A DNA stretch of 64,000 bases, from the NCBI RefSeq assembly GCF_000774145.1, contig NZ_KN322987.1, forward strand, positions 1,410,669 through 1,474,668, written 5' to 3'. Made by a program: the position numbers and the translations under genes. Shown here in pieces: positions 39,100 through 47,313 of this stretch. The stretch's first letter is position 1. The number at the start of each line of letters is the position of its first letter. The notes below the pieces were generated by a model, which did not search any database, had not been told where the DNA came from, and saw nothing but the letters and a program-made list of their open reading frames with translations. This DNA is from Pseudomonas mediterranea CFBP 5447. GTDB taxonomy: Bacteria > Pseudomonadota > Gammaproteobacteria > Pseudomonadales > Pseudomonadaceae.

Positions 39100-40391
39100 T
39101 GGATTCTCACTACGTCTCGGGTGGTCATCAACGTGTTGATGTCGTTGCCGTGGGCGATGGGCACGTTGTCCAGCACCGCTTCGCGCATGCCGCCCGGATG
39201 GGTCAGGCCGCCCGGCCGCCACAGCGAGTTCACCCCGCCTTCGTTACCGGTGGGCATCAGTACCTTGGGGTTGTCCAGGTTCATCATGTAGATGTCCTTG
39301 CCGACCAGCGATCCCGGATCGTAACCCAAGGCCGACTCCAGCACCGACACGTCGCCGGTTTTCTTGTACTCGGCGACCACGGCATTCAGGTCGGATTTTG
39401 CCATGACGAACTTGTTCGGGTTGAACGAACCGTATTTGGGGTTGGCGATATCGTCCGAGGTGAACAGGAAACTCCCGCCCTCCTCCTCGAAGGTCTTGAG
39501 GTGCTTGTCGACATACGGGCCTTCCAGATAATCCCGCGGCGGCGGTCGGCTGCCCTTGGGAATCGCCATGATATCGGCTTCGGTCACGCCCGCCTTGTAA
39601 GCCGCTGCGCGCGGTGTCGGGGCCGCGCCGAGGCGGGCCATTTTCGGCCCCAGGCCCAGCAGCGCCATGCCGGCGATGCCCTGTAGCAGATCGCGATAAC
39701 CGGGGCCGAGGCGGTCGCCCAACTGACCCAACAGCGCCATGCCGCCCATCATCGCGCCACCGATCACCACGAACCCGGCGAAGGCCGCCGCACCGGCCAT
39801 CGCCGCCAGTACCGCAGCGGCGCCCATGGCGACCATGCCCAGGGCTTCCAGCCCGGTGTGCAGCCAGCCTTCGATATCGAGGACAAAGGCGACCGCAACC
39901 GTCGGCCCACCGATAAACGTATTGGGGCTGCCGCTCTTGATGTGCGCACCGCAGACCATCTTGCTCTGCAACCGCGCCGCCGGCCGGCCGTTGATGAAAA
40001 CCGTTGCGCTGCCTTCGGCGATCAGCACCGGGAATGGCCAGATCGGGTGATTCATCGGCAGACCCGAACACGAGGACGACACGTCCGCACCGGCACGCAT
40101 CGCGTTGCGGTTGTTGATCTGGACGTTGAGGCTGCCCATGATCAACACCCCCGTGGTCGGCTCGGGCAGGTTGAAGATAGTGTTCAGGCCCTTGAGGATC
40201 TGGAACATCGACAGGCCGCCCGCCGCAATCGAACCGGCCATGATCGCCAGCGCCACGCCGCCGGTCGCCACGGTGGCCGCCACCACTGCCGCACCGATCA
40301 GCGCACCGGCAACGGCCCCCGCCACCATCGCGGCGACACCAAAACCGTGGGCAATTTCATCGCCAAGGCGCGCAGCGGCCAGCATATCCAT
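39096..40391 (-). CDS. PAAR-domain T6SS effector with unrecognised C-terminal toxin domain
   Basis: A 431-residue protein. Residues 6-15 (AARLGDEIAH) match the prePAAR motif; hydrophobic segments lie at about 18-60 and 170-245; a PAAR domain lies between them, with the literal PAAR at 137-140 (INGRPAARLQSK). This is the small, class I type of Eag-dependent T6SS effector. The tip (about 255-431) has YLEGPYVDKHLKTFEEEGG, FNPNKFVMAKSDLNAVV and a Gly-rich motif GGVNSLWRPGGLTHPGGM (385-402). I do not recognise its family. The tip is probably delivered to the target cytoplasm. Chaperone upstream and immunity candidate downstream on the same strand. Confidence 0.85.
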   Translation of the reverse strand: MDMLAAARLGDEIAHGFGVAAMVAGAVAGALIGAAVVAATVATGGVALAIMAGSIAAGGLSMFQILKGLNTIFNLPEPTTGVLIMGSLNVQINNRNAMRAGADVSSSCSGLPMNHPIWPFPVLIAEGSATVFINGRPAARLQSKMVCGAHIKSGSPNTFIGGPTVAVAFVLDIEGWLHTGLEALGMVAMGAAAVLAAMAGAAAFAGFVVIGGAMMGGMALLGQLGDRLGPGYRDLLQGIAGMALLGLGPKMARLGAAPTPRAAAYKAGVTEADIMAIPKGSRPPPRDYLEGPYVDKHLKTFEEEGGSFLFTSDDIANPKYGSFNPNKFVMAKSDLNAVVAEYKKTGDVSVLESALGYDPGSLVGKDIYMMNLDNPKVLMPTGNEGGVNSLWRPGGLTHPGGMREAVLDNVPIAHGNDINTLMTTRDVVRIQ

Positions 40392-40418
40392 TGGAGTTAT
40401 CGTCTTCGCGCAGGGTAA

Positions 40419-40853
40419 TCAGGCAGTCTGTGGACGCAGCTTGAGCGAGTGCATGGCCATCTTCCACGCCGGCTCGTGGTGCACGAGATCGTTCGGGGTG
40501 GTGGTCAGGGTCGTGATCAACCCCACGGGCTGGCGGTCGATGAACACCTGGCGCAGCATCAGCTCCCGCCCTTCGCGTTGCCAGCTGTAATCGAGCAACA
40601 CCGCTGCATGGCCGTGGAGGGCGAAATCCCAGCGTTTGATCAGGTTGAATCCGGGTAGCTGCTGCTCGGCGCTTGCCAATTGCGCGGCCACGTAGTCGTT
40701 GAACGGCGTATCGCCCCGGCCCGGGTCGCGACTGATGACGAAACTGGCTTCCCTGGCCGTTCCGACGGCGGGCAACTTGAAGATGTTGATGCTCTGGTCC
40801 TGCCAACGGTCGGGAATGTCGAGGTCGGCTTCTTGGAGGCGATAGAGCGGCAT
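40419..40853 (-). CDS. Eag-type T6SS effector chaperone (DcrB/DUF1795-related)
   Basis: A 144-residue cytoplasmic protein starting MPLYRLQEADLDIPDRW. The sequence INIFKLP, then SFVISRD, and LPGFNLIKRWDFALHGHAAVLLDYSW fits the DcrB-like/DUF1795 family that includes EagR and EagT6. These bind and shield the membrane segments of prePAAR effectors before loading on VgrG. The PAAR effector starts 27 bases downstream, the usual order. A longer in-frame start at 40910 is less likely. Confidence 0.88.
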   Translation of the reverse strand: MPLYRLQEADLDIPDRWQDQSINIFKLPAVGTAREASFVISRDPGRGDTPFNDYVAAQLASAEQQLPGFNLIKRWDFALHGHAAVLLDYSWQREGRELMLRQVFIDRQPVGLITTLTTTPNDLVHHEPAWKMAMHSLKLRPQTA

Positions 40854-41015
40854 GATTCGGGTTGTATCCAGGCAAGGGAGTGGCGAAGTCAGCGGCAGAT
40901 CTTCAAGCAATAGATTGTAACAATCAAGGCATCGGGAGGAGCTGTTTACGGGGTCATGACACCCGTCTCATTTCTCCCTCCCGCAGCCTCCCTGGTCACC
41001 TGTCTACCTGGCTCT

Positions 41016-41759
41016 TCAAGCCGTCTTGCACGTCAACCAGGCGCTCCAGAAAAGACTGCTGAAGAAGCGGGTGGCGTCGCCGAATCCAGACTCTTGCAAC
41101 AACGTCATGACGGCTGCCTCGGAATGTGGAGGGTCGGCACCTTCAAGGATCTTGCCGAGCTTGATCTTTACTTCATCCGGACTTGCGCCGTGCTGCCGCC
41201 AGCGTTGTCCCCAGGCCGCCAGCAGCAACGGTTGGCTGGCATAAGCGTATTGGTTGCCCGCGACGATCAGCGGCGCCCCCGGCTTCAAATGGGCCCGAAT
41301 GGAACGAAAGATCTGCCGCTTGGCTTCATCGCCATCGAGGTGATGGAACACGCCGATCAGGGTGGCGGCATCGTAGGACTCGTTCGCTGCCAAGTCCTCG
41401 ACCTGACCAAGATGCAGGCATGTTCTTTCGAGCAAGCCGTTCGCCTCCAGCTGTTGCCTGGCGGCCTCCAGCATCGGCGCGGAGGGGTCGACGGCAGTGA
41501 AGCGCCAACCTGGCTCCAACGCGGCCATTGCAATGATCTCCTGAGCCGTGCCGCCAGCGCCCACGACCAGGATGTTCGCCGAGCCTGTCGGATCGAGGCT
41601 TGCCGCCAGCATGCAGGCGGCCAGGTCCTGGCAGGCGTCATACCCGGCCAGCGCGATACGGCTTTGTCGGCCGTATTCATTGGCTCGGGTGGCATCGAAT
41701 TTTGCAGCTGAGGGGTGTGAGGATGATTTCAAGGCGGCTCTCCTGTGTCCTTGAATCAA
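41016..41759 (-). CDS. Class I SAM-dependent methyltransferase
   Basis: A 247-residue cytoplasmic methyltransferase with motif I ILVVGAGGTAQEI (near 63), the acidic ribose-binding AVDPSAPMLEAA, and post-motif ESYDAATLIGVFHHLDGDE. The substrate is unknown; the general form resembles small-molecule methyltransferases of the Methyltransf_25/12 group. It stands alone between the effector module and a divergent secreted protein gene. The start is uncertain, as the first 20 residues are not conserved in the fold. Confidence 0.85.
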   Translation of the reverse strand: MIQGHRRAALKSSSHPSAAKFDATRANEYGRQSRIALAGYDACQDLAACMLAASLDPTGSANILVVGAGGTAQEIIAMAALEPGWRFTAVDPSAPMLEAARQQLEANGLLERTCLHLGQVEDLAANESYDAATLIGVFHHLDGDEAKRQIFRSIRAHLKPGAPLIVAGNQYAYASQPLLLAAWGQRWRQHGASPDEVKIKLGKILEGADPPHSEAAVMTLLQESGFGDATRFFSSLFWSAWLTCKTA

Positions 41760-41897
41760 GCTACGTCACCGGTTGAGATAATAAAAATTCATTAATTTCA
41801 TGCGCTGCATTCCCATCGGGAATGGTCAACTCAATTCGAATTGAGTTCGGCGTCAGGGTAAGCTTCCCTCCAGCCTCCCAGTCCGAGCCGCACAACC

Positions 41898-42275
41898 ATG
41901 AACAACCAGGCAACGTGCCGTGTGTTATTGGCTTTGATTTTCCCGATGATGTGCGCGCCCGTGCATGCCGCAACGTGGCAGATCTGCCGTATGGAGCTGC
42001 GCATCGTCGAGGTAGTGAAACAACCGTATCCGCAGCTACAGGCCCAGGTCCTGAAAGTAAGCCGCAAATCGCCTGCGATCGAATGTCCGGAGGAAGGCAC
42101 GAGCCTCACATTCACGCCGGAAACCCCCGACTACCAAGCCACGCTGCCCCGCAAGCAATGGCCCAGGAAGGGGCAGTCGGTGCGTGTCGACTACCGGTAC
42201 CTGGATGGCATCTGCAAGGGTGATGGCAATAACTATGCGTGCCGCATCAGGCATTACCCGGTGGTAGGTCAGTAG
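41898..42275 (+). CDS. Small secreted protein of unknown function
   Basis: A 125-residue protein with a clear signal peptide (MNNQATCRVLLALIFPMMCA, cleavage near VHAATW). The mature part of about 100 residues contains four cysteines (QICRM, IECPEE, DGICKG, YACRIR), which could form two disulfides in the periplasm, and a mostly beta-strand pattern. No family is recognised. Divergent from the methyltransferase; ends before a bidirectional terminator. Confidence 0.82.
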   Translation: MNNQATCRVLLALIFPMMCAPVHAATWQICRMELRIVEVVKQPYPQLQAQVLKVSRKSPAIECPEEGTSLTFTPETPDYQATLPRKQWPRKGQSVRVDYRYLDGICKGDGNNYACRIRHYPVVGQ

Positions 42276-42276
42276 A

Positions 42277-42297
42277 CCGCTATCGCGAACAGGCTCT
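42277..42297. repeat. Degenerate REP arm
   Basis: accgctatcgcgaacaggctc resembles the inner half of the GTGGGAGCGAGCCTGCTCGC REP with changes. Confidence 0.4.
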
Positions 42298-42317
42298 GCA
42301 CCACCGAAAAAAACCAT

Positions 42318-42357
42318 AAAAAAAGGGCACCCGACTCCCTCGTCATGCCCTTTTTTC
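42318..42357. terminator. Bidirectional terminator between the secreted protein and HU genes
   Basis: AAAAAAGGGCA pairs with TGCCCTTTTTT around a 17-base loop, giving T runs on both strands and closing the two converging genes. Confidence 0.92.
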
Positions 42358-42397
42358 GTTGCCGCTTCATCCCCTCTGCCCGAGGGGCCCACAGCGG

Positions 42398-42673
42398 TTA
42401 TGGGTTAACGCTGTCCTTCAACATCTTGCCCGGCTTGAAAGCGACCGTGTTGCTGGCCTTGATTTTCACCGGCTCACCGGTTTGTGGGTTCTTGCCGGTG
42501 CGGGCGCCGCGGTGGCGTTGCAGGAAAGTGCCGAAGCCAACCAGGGTGACGCTGTCCTTGCGGTGCAAAGCGCCGGTGATTTCTTCCAGGACGGCGTTGA
42601 GGACGCGGTTGGCTTGTTCTTTGGTGAGGTCCGCTTTTTCCGCGATGGCGGCAGCGAGTTCTGGTTTACGCAT
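42398..42673 (-). CDS. HU family DNA-binding protein
   Basis: A 91-residue nucleoid protein that bends DNA without strong sequence preference. It starts MRKPELAAAIAEKADLT and has the HU signature VGFGTFLQRHRGARTGKNPQ with the beta-arm TGEPVKIKASNTVAFKPG. It is the PA5348-type HU paralogue, distinct from HupA/HupB. Ribosome site AAAGGGG precedes the start. Gene order with rubB and rubA is that of P. aeruginosa PA5348-PA5351. Confidence 0.95.
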   Translation of the reverse strand: MRKPELAAAIAEKADLTKEQANRVLNAVLEEITGALHRKDSVTLVGFGTFLQRHRGARTGKNPQTGEPVKIKASNTVAFKPGKMLKDSVNP

Positions 42674-42865
42674 GAATGAAGCCCCTTTGACGGTTTTTTT
42701 GTTGTTATGTCTGGACTGTTCTCTTGGGAAACAGCCTCTAAGGCACCGCAGGCTCTACACTGCGGCAGACGGGAGTGAGGATGGCACGGGCCCGGACACG
42801 ACGCCAGTGTCCGCGCGACCTTTGTGGCATCAAAAGCATGGCTTTTGCGACAGAACCCCCAGTAT

Positions 42866-44014
42866 TTACGCCAGCAAGGGCGGAAGTTCCTTGTTCAGGG
42901 CCAGTTTCTCCGTCACCGCTGTGCCTGTCAGGGCGTAGCCCAGGAGGTTGCCTTCGGCGTCACGGCACAACGCCTTGATGTCGGAGCCCTGCCCTTCGAC
43001 GCTCCAGGCACCTTCACGGCCCCGTGGTGGCGGCGATACGACCAACGGGCATACCGGTGTCTTCACGGTAATCGGCATCGGACCGTAGCCGACAGCGGTC
43101 GGATTGCCCGCCAGGGTCTGGGCCAGGGCGCGGGCGCAGCTCATCAGCGGCATCACGTACAGCAGGTTCAAGCCATCGACCTCGGCGCAGTCGCCCAGGG
43201 CATAGATGTTGGCGTGGGATGTTTTCAGGTGGCGGTCGACCACCACGCCCCGATTGACCACCAGGCCGGCGGCGGCCGCCAGGTCGATACGCGGGCGCAG
43301 GCCGATGGCCGACACCACCAGGTCGCAGGCAATCACCTGGCCGTCGGACAGGTGCGCTTCCAATCCGTCGGCGACCCGTTGCAGGCGGTTGAGTACCGGC
43401 CCCAGGTGGAAGCGTGCCCCCAGGCTTTCCAGTCCAGCCTGCACCGCGACGGCGGCGGCCGGGTGCAGCAGCGTCGGCATGACCTGCTCGCAAGGCGCCA
43501 CCAGTTGCACCTCGTAGCCGCCGAGGATCAGGTCGTTGGCGAATTCACAACCGATCAGCCCGGCACCCAGCAACAGCACCCGGCGCTTGCCGGCGGCCGC
43601 GGCGCGAAAGCGTGCGTAGTCTTCCAGGTCATTGATGGGGAAGATCAGATCCGCTGCATCGCCTTGCACCGGCACGCGCACGGTTTCGGCGCCCCAGGCC
43701 AGGACCAGGTCGCGGTAATTCAGCGCTTCTTCGCCGATCCACAAGCGCTTGTGCCCCGGATCGATGCCGCTGATGCGGGTATGGGTGCGCACTTCGGCCT
43801 TCAGTTGCTCGGCCATGGCCCCCGGCTCGGCCATGCTCAGGCCATCGGCGTCCTTGTTCTTGCCAAAACCGGTGGACAGCATCGGCTTTGAGTAGGAGCG
43901 GCCGTCGTCCGCGGTAATCAGCAGCAGCGGGGTTTCGCTATCGAGCTTGCGAAACTCCCGGGCCAGGTTGTAGCCGGCCAGGCCGGTACCGACGATGACG
44001 ACAGGTGCGCTCAT
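42866..44014 (-). CDS. Rubredoxin-NAD(+) reductase
   Basis: FAD enzyme passing electrons from NADH to rubredoxin, which feeds alkane hydroxylase or oxygen-detoxifying enzymes. The 382-residue protein has the FAD motif VIVGTGLAGYNLARE at the N-terminus, the NAD site VLLLGAGLIGCEFAN (near 148) and the C-terminal ALGDCAEVDG FAD segment. The start at 44014 is preceded by GGAGAG. The length matches Pseudomonas RubB/AlkT (about 385). It follows the rubredoxin gene by 33 bases. Confidence 0.92.
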   Translation of the reverse strand: MSAPVVIVGTGLAGYNLAREFRKLDSETPLLLITADDGRSYSKPMLSTGFGKNKDADGLSMAEPGAMAEQLKAEVRTHTRISGIDPGHKRLWIGEEALNYRDLVLAWGAETVRVPVQGDAADLIFPINDLEDYARFRAAAAGKRRVLLLGAGLIGCEFANDLILGGYEVQLVAPCEQVMPTLLHPAAAVAVQAGLESLGARFHLGPVLNRLQRVADGLEAHLSDGQVIACDLVVSAIGLRPRIDLAAAAGLVVNRGVVVDRHLKTSHANIYALGDCAEVDGLNLLYVMPLMSCARALAQTLAGNPTAVGYGPMPITVKTPVCPLVVSPPPRGREGAWSVEGQGSDIKALCRDAEGNLLGYALTGTAVTEKLALNKELPPLLA

Positions 44015-44047
44015 GTTGCTCTCCATGTAAAAGACAGTGGGAAACGA

Positions 44048-44215
44048 TCAGCTGATATCGACCATTTCGAAATCCATTTTGCCGACACCGCAATCCGGGC
44101 AAAGCCAATCGTCTGGGACGTCCTCCCAGCGGGTACCAGGCGCGATGCCATCGTCAGGCCAGCCGTCAGCTTCGTTATAGATCAGGCCACAGACGATACA
44201 TTGCCACTTCTTCAT
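44048..44215 (-). CDS. rubA: Rubredoxin
   Basis: A 55-residue iron-sulfur protein with one Fe bound by four cysteines in the two motifs CIVCG (6-10) and CPDCG; the intervening GTRWEDVPDDWLCPDCG is the standard rubredoxin block. It starts MKKWQCIVCGLIYNEADG at the ATG 44213-44215. It carries electrons from the reductase encoded just downstream. The P. aeruginosa locus has two rubredoxin genes (rubA1, rubA2); only one is present here. Confidence 0.95.
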   Translation of the reverse strand: MKKWQCIVCGLIYNEADGWPDDGIAPGTRWEDVPDDWLCPDCGVGKMDFEMVDIS

Positions 44216-44390
44216 TCCCATACTTCCTCAAGATGTCAGGCCTTGGCCGGGATTTTCCGGCTCAGGGCCGTTTTGTACTGATCGCTTGCGACAGATGCAA
44301 GCACGATCGGCCGGCAGCAGCCCGGGCCGGTCAAAACCAGCGTCCGACATGGTAAGCTCGCGGCCTCATTTGCTGCCATTCAAGACCTCT

Positions 44391-44954
44391 GTGCCGCATA
44401 CAAATTCGATATTTCCTACACTTCAATGGTTGCCCCAGCACCTGCTGTCGCCCCGTCCCGATGCCGGTGTACTCGACTGGCTGTTCGACGAAGGCTCCCT
44501 GACCCGGCGCCTCACACACCTGTCGGACGGACATTTCAGCGTGGCACCGTTGTTCGAGGGCTGGCAGCCATTGCGTGACGACGAGTGTGCCGCGCTGGAC
44601 CTGCCCTCAGGCAGCGAGGGCTGGGTGCGCGAGGTGTATCTGCACGGCCATGGCGAGCCCTGGGTATTCGCCCGTAGCGTGGCGGCCCGCAGTGCATTGC
44701 AGGGCGATGGGTTGCAGATGGATGGGCTGGGCAGCCGTTCCCTGGGGGAGCTGCTGTTCTGCGACCAGGCCTTCCAGCGCGGTCCCATCGAGGTGTGCCA
44801 TTACCCCGAGCAGTGGTTGCCGCGCGAGGCGCGCGCCGCTGAGCTGTGGGGCCGGCGCTCGCGTTTCGATCGCGGGGCGTTGAGTGTGCTGGTCGCGGAA
44901 ATCTTCCTGCCGCGCCTGTGGAGCGTCGCCCGTGCCTATTCGGAGATTTGCTGA
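44391..44954 (+). CDS. ubiC: Chorismate pyruvate-lyase UbiC
   Basis: Splits chorismate to 4-hydroxybenzoate and pyruvate, the first committed step of ubiquinone synthesis. The 187-residue protein from the GTG at 44391 has LTRRLTHLSDGHFSV, the catalytic region VREVYLHGHGEPWVFARSV and LPRLWSVARAY near the end. In-frame starts further upstream (44349) are possible but add a non-conserved segment. Overlaps the ubiA start by one base (TGATG), so the pair is translationally coupled. Confidence 0.92.
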   Translation: MPHTNSIFPTLQWLPQHLLSPRPDAGVLDWLFDEGSLTRRLTHLSDGHFSVAPLFEGWQPLRDDECAALDLPSGSEGWVREVYLHGHGEPWVFARSVAARSALQGDGLQMDGLGSRSLGELLFCDQAFQRGPIEVCHYPEQWLPREARAAELWGRRSRFDRGALSVLVAEIFLPRLWSVARAYSEIC

Positions 44955-45844
44955 TGTACTTGCAACTGCTCAAGTCCTTGAACCGCCTCAACCCACGAGC
45001 CTGGGACTTCGTGCAACTGACCCGCATGGACAAGCCCATCGGCATTTATCTGCTGCTGTGGCCGACCCTGTGGGCACTATGGATCGCCGGTAACGGCTCG
45101 CCGTCGCTGGCCAACATCGTGATTTTCGTCCTCGGCGTGACGCTGACCCGCGCCGGTGGCTGCGTGATCAACGATTGGGCTGACCGTAAGGTGGACGGCC
45201 ACGTCAAGCGCACCGCACAGCGCCCGCTGGCCAGCGGCAAGATCAGTTCGAAGGAAGCCCTGGTGTTCTTCGCCGTGCTGATGGCCGTGAGTTTCCTGCT
45301 GGTGCTGTGCACCAACACGCCGACGATCCTGCTGTCCTTCGGCGGGCTGGCGCTGGCCCTCACCTACCCGTTCATGAAGCGCTACACCTATTACCCGCAA
45401 GTGGTGCTGGGCGCGGCGTTCTCCTGGGGCATGCCGATGGCGTTCACCGCCGAAACCGGCCATTTGCCGGCTGCTGCGTGGCTGTTGTACATCGCCAACC
45501 TGCTGTGGACGGTGGCCTACGACACCTACTACGCCATGACCGACCGGGACGATGACTTGCGGATCGGCGTGAAGTCCACGGCGATCCTGTTTGGCGATGC
45601 CGACCGGGTGATCAATCTGACGCTGCAGGGCCTGGCCCTGGGCTGCCTGCTGCTGGCCGGTTCGCAGTTCAAGCTGGGCGGCTGGTTCCACCTGGGGCTG
45701 GTGGTCGCCGCCGGATGTTTTGCCTGGGAGTTCTGGTACACCCGTGGCCGCGACCGGATGCGCTGCTTCCAGGCGTTCCTGCACAACCACTGGGCCGGGA
45801 TGGCGATTTTCGTGGGGATCGTGCTGGATTATGGGTTGCGCTGA
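44954..45844 (+). CDS. ubiA: 4-hydroxybenzoate octaprenyltransferase UbiA
   Basis: Inner-membrane prenyltransferase attaching the polyprenyl chain to 4-hydroxybenzoate in ubiquinone synthesis. The 296-residue protein has eight to nine membrane helices and both aspartate-rich motifs: NDWADRKVDGHVKRT (near 68) and YDTYYAMTDRDDD (near 195), plus DKPIGIYLLLWPTLWALW at the first helix. Standard family length. Confidence 0.96.
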   Translation: MYLQLLKSLNRLNPRAWDFVQLTRMDKPIGIYLLLWPTLWALWIAGNGSPSLANIVIFVLGVTLTRAGGCVINDWADRKVDGHVKRTAQRPLASGKISSKEALVFFAVLMAVSFLLVLCTNTPTILLSFGGLALALTYPFMKRYTYYPQVVLGAAFSWGMPMAFTAETGHLPAAAWLLYIANLLWTVAYDTYYAMTDRDDDLRIGVKSTAILFGDADRVINLTLQGLALGCLLLAGSQFKLGGWFHLGLVVAAGCFAWEFWYTRGRDRMRCFQAFLHNHWAGMAIFVGIVLDYGLR

Positions 45845-45874
45845 GGTGCGCAGATTCGGCGCACATTGAACCTT

Positions 45875-45965
45875 GTGGCGAGGGAGCTTGCTCCCGCTCG
45901 GCTGCGTAGCAGTCGTCGCTTTTGGGGCCGCTTCGCGCCCCAGCGGGAGCAAGCTCCCTCGCCAC
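45875..45965. repeat. REP palindrome pair (GTGGCGAGGGAGCTTGCTCCC type)
   Basis: Inverted copies at 45875 and ending at 45965 between the converging ubiA and secreted-protein genes; it can end transcription of both. Confidence 0.92.
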
Positions 45966-45975
45966 AAAAGCATTG

Positions 45976-46359
45976 TCAGTCAGCCTTCGCAGCCTTCCAG
46001 GCGCCGTCCATCAGGCCATCACCGGTCTTGTCCCCGGGCGCTTTGTCCTTGATGAAGGTATACAAAGGCTTGCCATCGTAAGCCCACTGCATCGAGCCGT
46101 CGTCTCGCTTGATCACGGTCCATTCGCCCATGGATTTTGCATCGCTATCAGCCTTCAGCGGCGGCCAGTTGGTCGCGCATTTGTCATTGCACATCGACTT
46201 GCCGGCCGCGTCCTTGGCAAACGTGTACAGCGTCATGCCTTTGTGATCCGTCAGCATGCCGTCCTTTTCCATCGCCGGCTCAGCCGCGAAGGCCAGCGCC
46301 GGCAGCGCCAGGGCAGCCGTTACCGCCAACGCCTTGAGGGATTGCGTGAAATAAGTCAT
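45976..46359 (-). CDS. Secreted COG4315-type repeat protein
   Basis: A 127-residue protein with a signal peptide (cleavage near LAFAAEP). The mature part has two copies of the COG4315 secreted repeat: GMLTDHKGMTLYTFAKDAAG and the later QWAYDGKPLYTFIKDKAPGD, each with the LYTF-x-KD core. A single disulfide may link CNDKCATNWPP. Function unknown; likely periplasmic. It sits at the position between ubiA and phoB occupied by a hypothetical protein in P. aeruginosa. Confidence 0.88.
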   Translation of the reverse strand: MTYFTQSLKALAVTAALALPALAFAAEPAMEKDGMLTDHKGMTLYTFAKDAAGKSMCNDKCATNWPPLKADSDAKSMGEWTVIKRDDGSMQWAYDGKPLYTFIKDKAPGDKTGDGLMDGAWKAAKAD

Positions 46360-46440
46360 GGAAACCTTCTTTGGTGGTTGTCAGGATTCGGACTGAAAAG
46401 CGTAGTCCAGAATCCTTTTCACCGTCGGGCGCCGAAATAA

Positions 46441-46474
46441 CTGTCACACGACTGCAATAATTCCGTTATCTAAT
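46441..46474 (+). promoter_or_regulatory. Pho box and promoter of phoB
   Basis: CTGTCACACGACTGCAAT (46441-46458) is a fair match to the Pho box (two CTGTCAT repeats spaced by four bases), the second repeat weaker. A -10-like element TATCTAAT begins at 46467, eight bases later, the usual arrangement where PhoB replaces the -35 element. It indicates autoregulation of phoB. Confidence 0.7.
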
Positions 46475-46511
46475 GCGGCGCAAGACAGTTAAATGACAAG
46501 AGGATTACCCT

Positions 46512-47201
46512 ATGGTTGGCAGGAGCATTCTGATCGTCGACGACGAGGCGCCCATCCGCGAGATGATTGCCGTTGCGTTGGAGATGGCCGGCTATGACTG
46601 CATGGAAGCAGAGAACTCCCAACAGGCCCACGCCATCATCGTCGACCGCAAGCCCGACCTGATCCTGCTGGACTGGATGCTGCCCGGCACGTCCGGCATC
46701 GAGCTGGCGCGCCGCCTCAAGCGCGATGAGCTGACCGGCGACATTCCGATCATCATGCTCACCGCCAAGGGCGAGGAAGACAACAAGATCCAGGGCCTGG
46801 AAGTGGGCGCGGATGACTACATCACCAAGCCGTTTTCCCCACGGGAGTTGGTGGCGCGCCTGAAAGCCGTGTTGCGTCGCGCCGGGCCGACCGATGGCGA
46901 AGCGCCGATTGAAGTCGGCGGCCTGCTGCTGGACCCCATCAGCCACCGCGTGACCATCGACGGCAAGCCCGCCGAGATGGGCCCGACCGAATACCGCCTG
47001 CTGCAATTCTTCATGACCCACCAGGAGCGCGCCTACACCCGCGGGCAACTGCTGGATCAGGTCTGGGGTGGCAACGTCTATGTCGAGGAACGCACCGTGG
47101 ATGTGCACATCCGCCGCCTGCGCAAAGCCCTCGGTGACGCCTACGAGAATCTGGTACAAACCGTACGCGGCACCGGTTATCGTTTTTCTACCAAGGCATG
47201 A
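46512..47201 (+). CDS. phoB: Phosphate response regulator PhoB
   Basis: Activates the Pho regulon when phosphate is scarce by binding Pho boxes with RNA polymerase sigma-70. The 229-residue protein has a receiver domain (Asp54 in LILLDWMLPG, TKPFSPRE with Lys at about 105) and an OmpR-type winged helix (about 130-229: MGPTEYRLLQFFMTH, RTVDVHIRRLRKAL). Start ATG 46512. phoR follows after a repeat-filled gap of 112 bases. Confidence 0.97.
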   Translation: MVGRSILIVDDEAPIREMIAVALEMAGYDCMEAENSQQAHAIIVDRKPDLILLDWMLPGTSGIELARRLKRDELTGDIPIIMLTAKGEEDNKIQGLEVGADDYITKPFSPRELVARLKAVLRRAGPTDGEAPIEVGGLLLDPISHRVTIDGKPAEMGPTEYRLLQFFMTHQERAYTRGQLLDQVWGGNVYVEERTVDVHIRRLRKALGDAYENLVQTVRGTGYRFSTKA

Positions 47202-47206
47202 GAAAA

Positions 47207-47300
47207 GCAGCTTCGAGTTTCAAGCTACAAGCTGCAAGCAAAAGCCACTATCGACCCGCTTCAAACTTGCAGCTTGAAGCTTGCAGCTTTCAGCTGCTTC
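47207..47300. repeat. Long-arm inverted repeat between phoB and phoR
   Basis: TTTCAAGCTACAAGCTGCAAGC on the left pairs with gcttgcagcttgaagc-type sequence on the right, with about 25 bases between. It belongs to the AAGCTGCAAGCTTCAAGC repeat family also found at 54371-54467 and 55319-55396. Confidence 0.8.
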
Positions 47301-47313
47301 CAAAGGAAGCCTC

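Noticed and set aside
41761..41973. Minus-strand open frame of 70 codons between the methyltransferase and the secreted protein
   Set aside because: It overlaps the signal peptide of the secreted protein and the promoter region; no conserved pattern or ribosome site.
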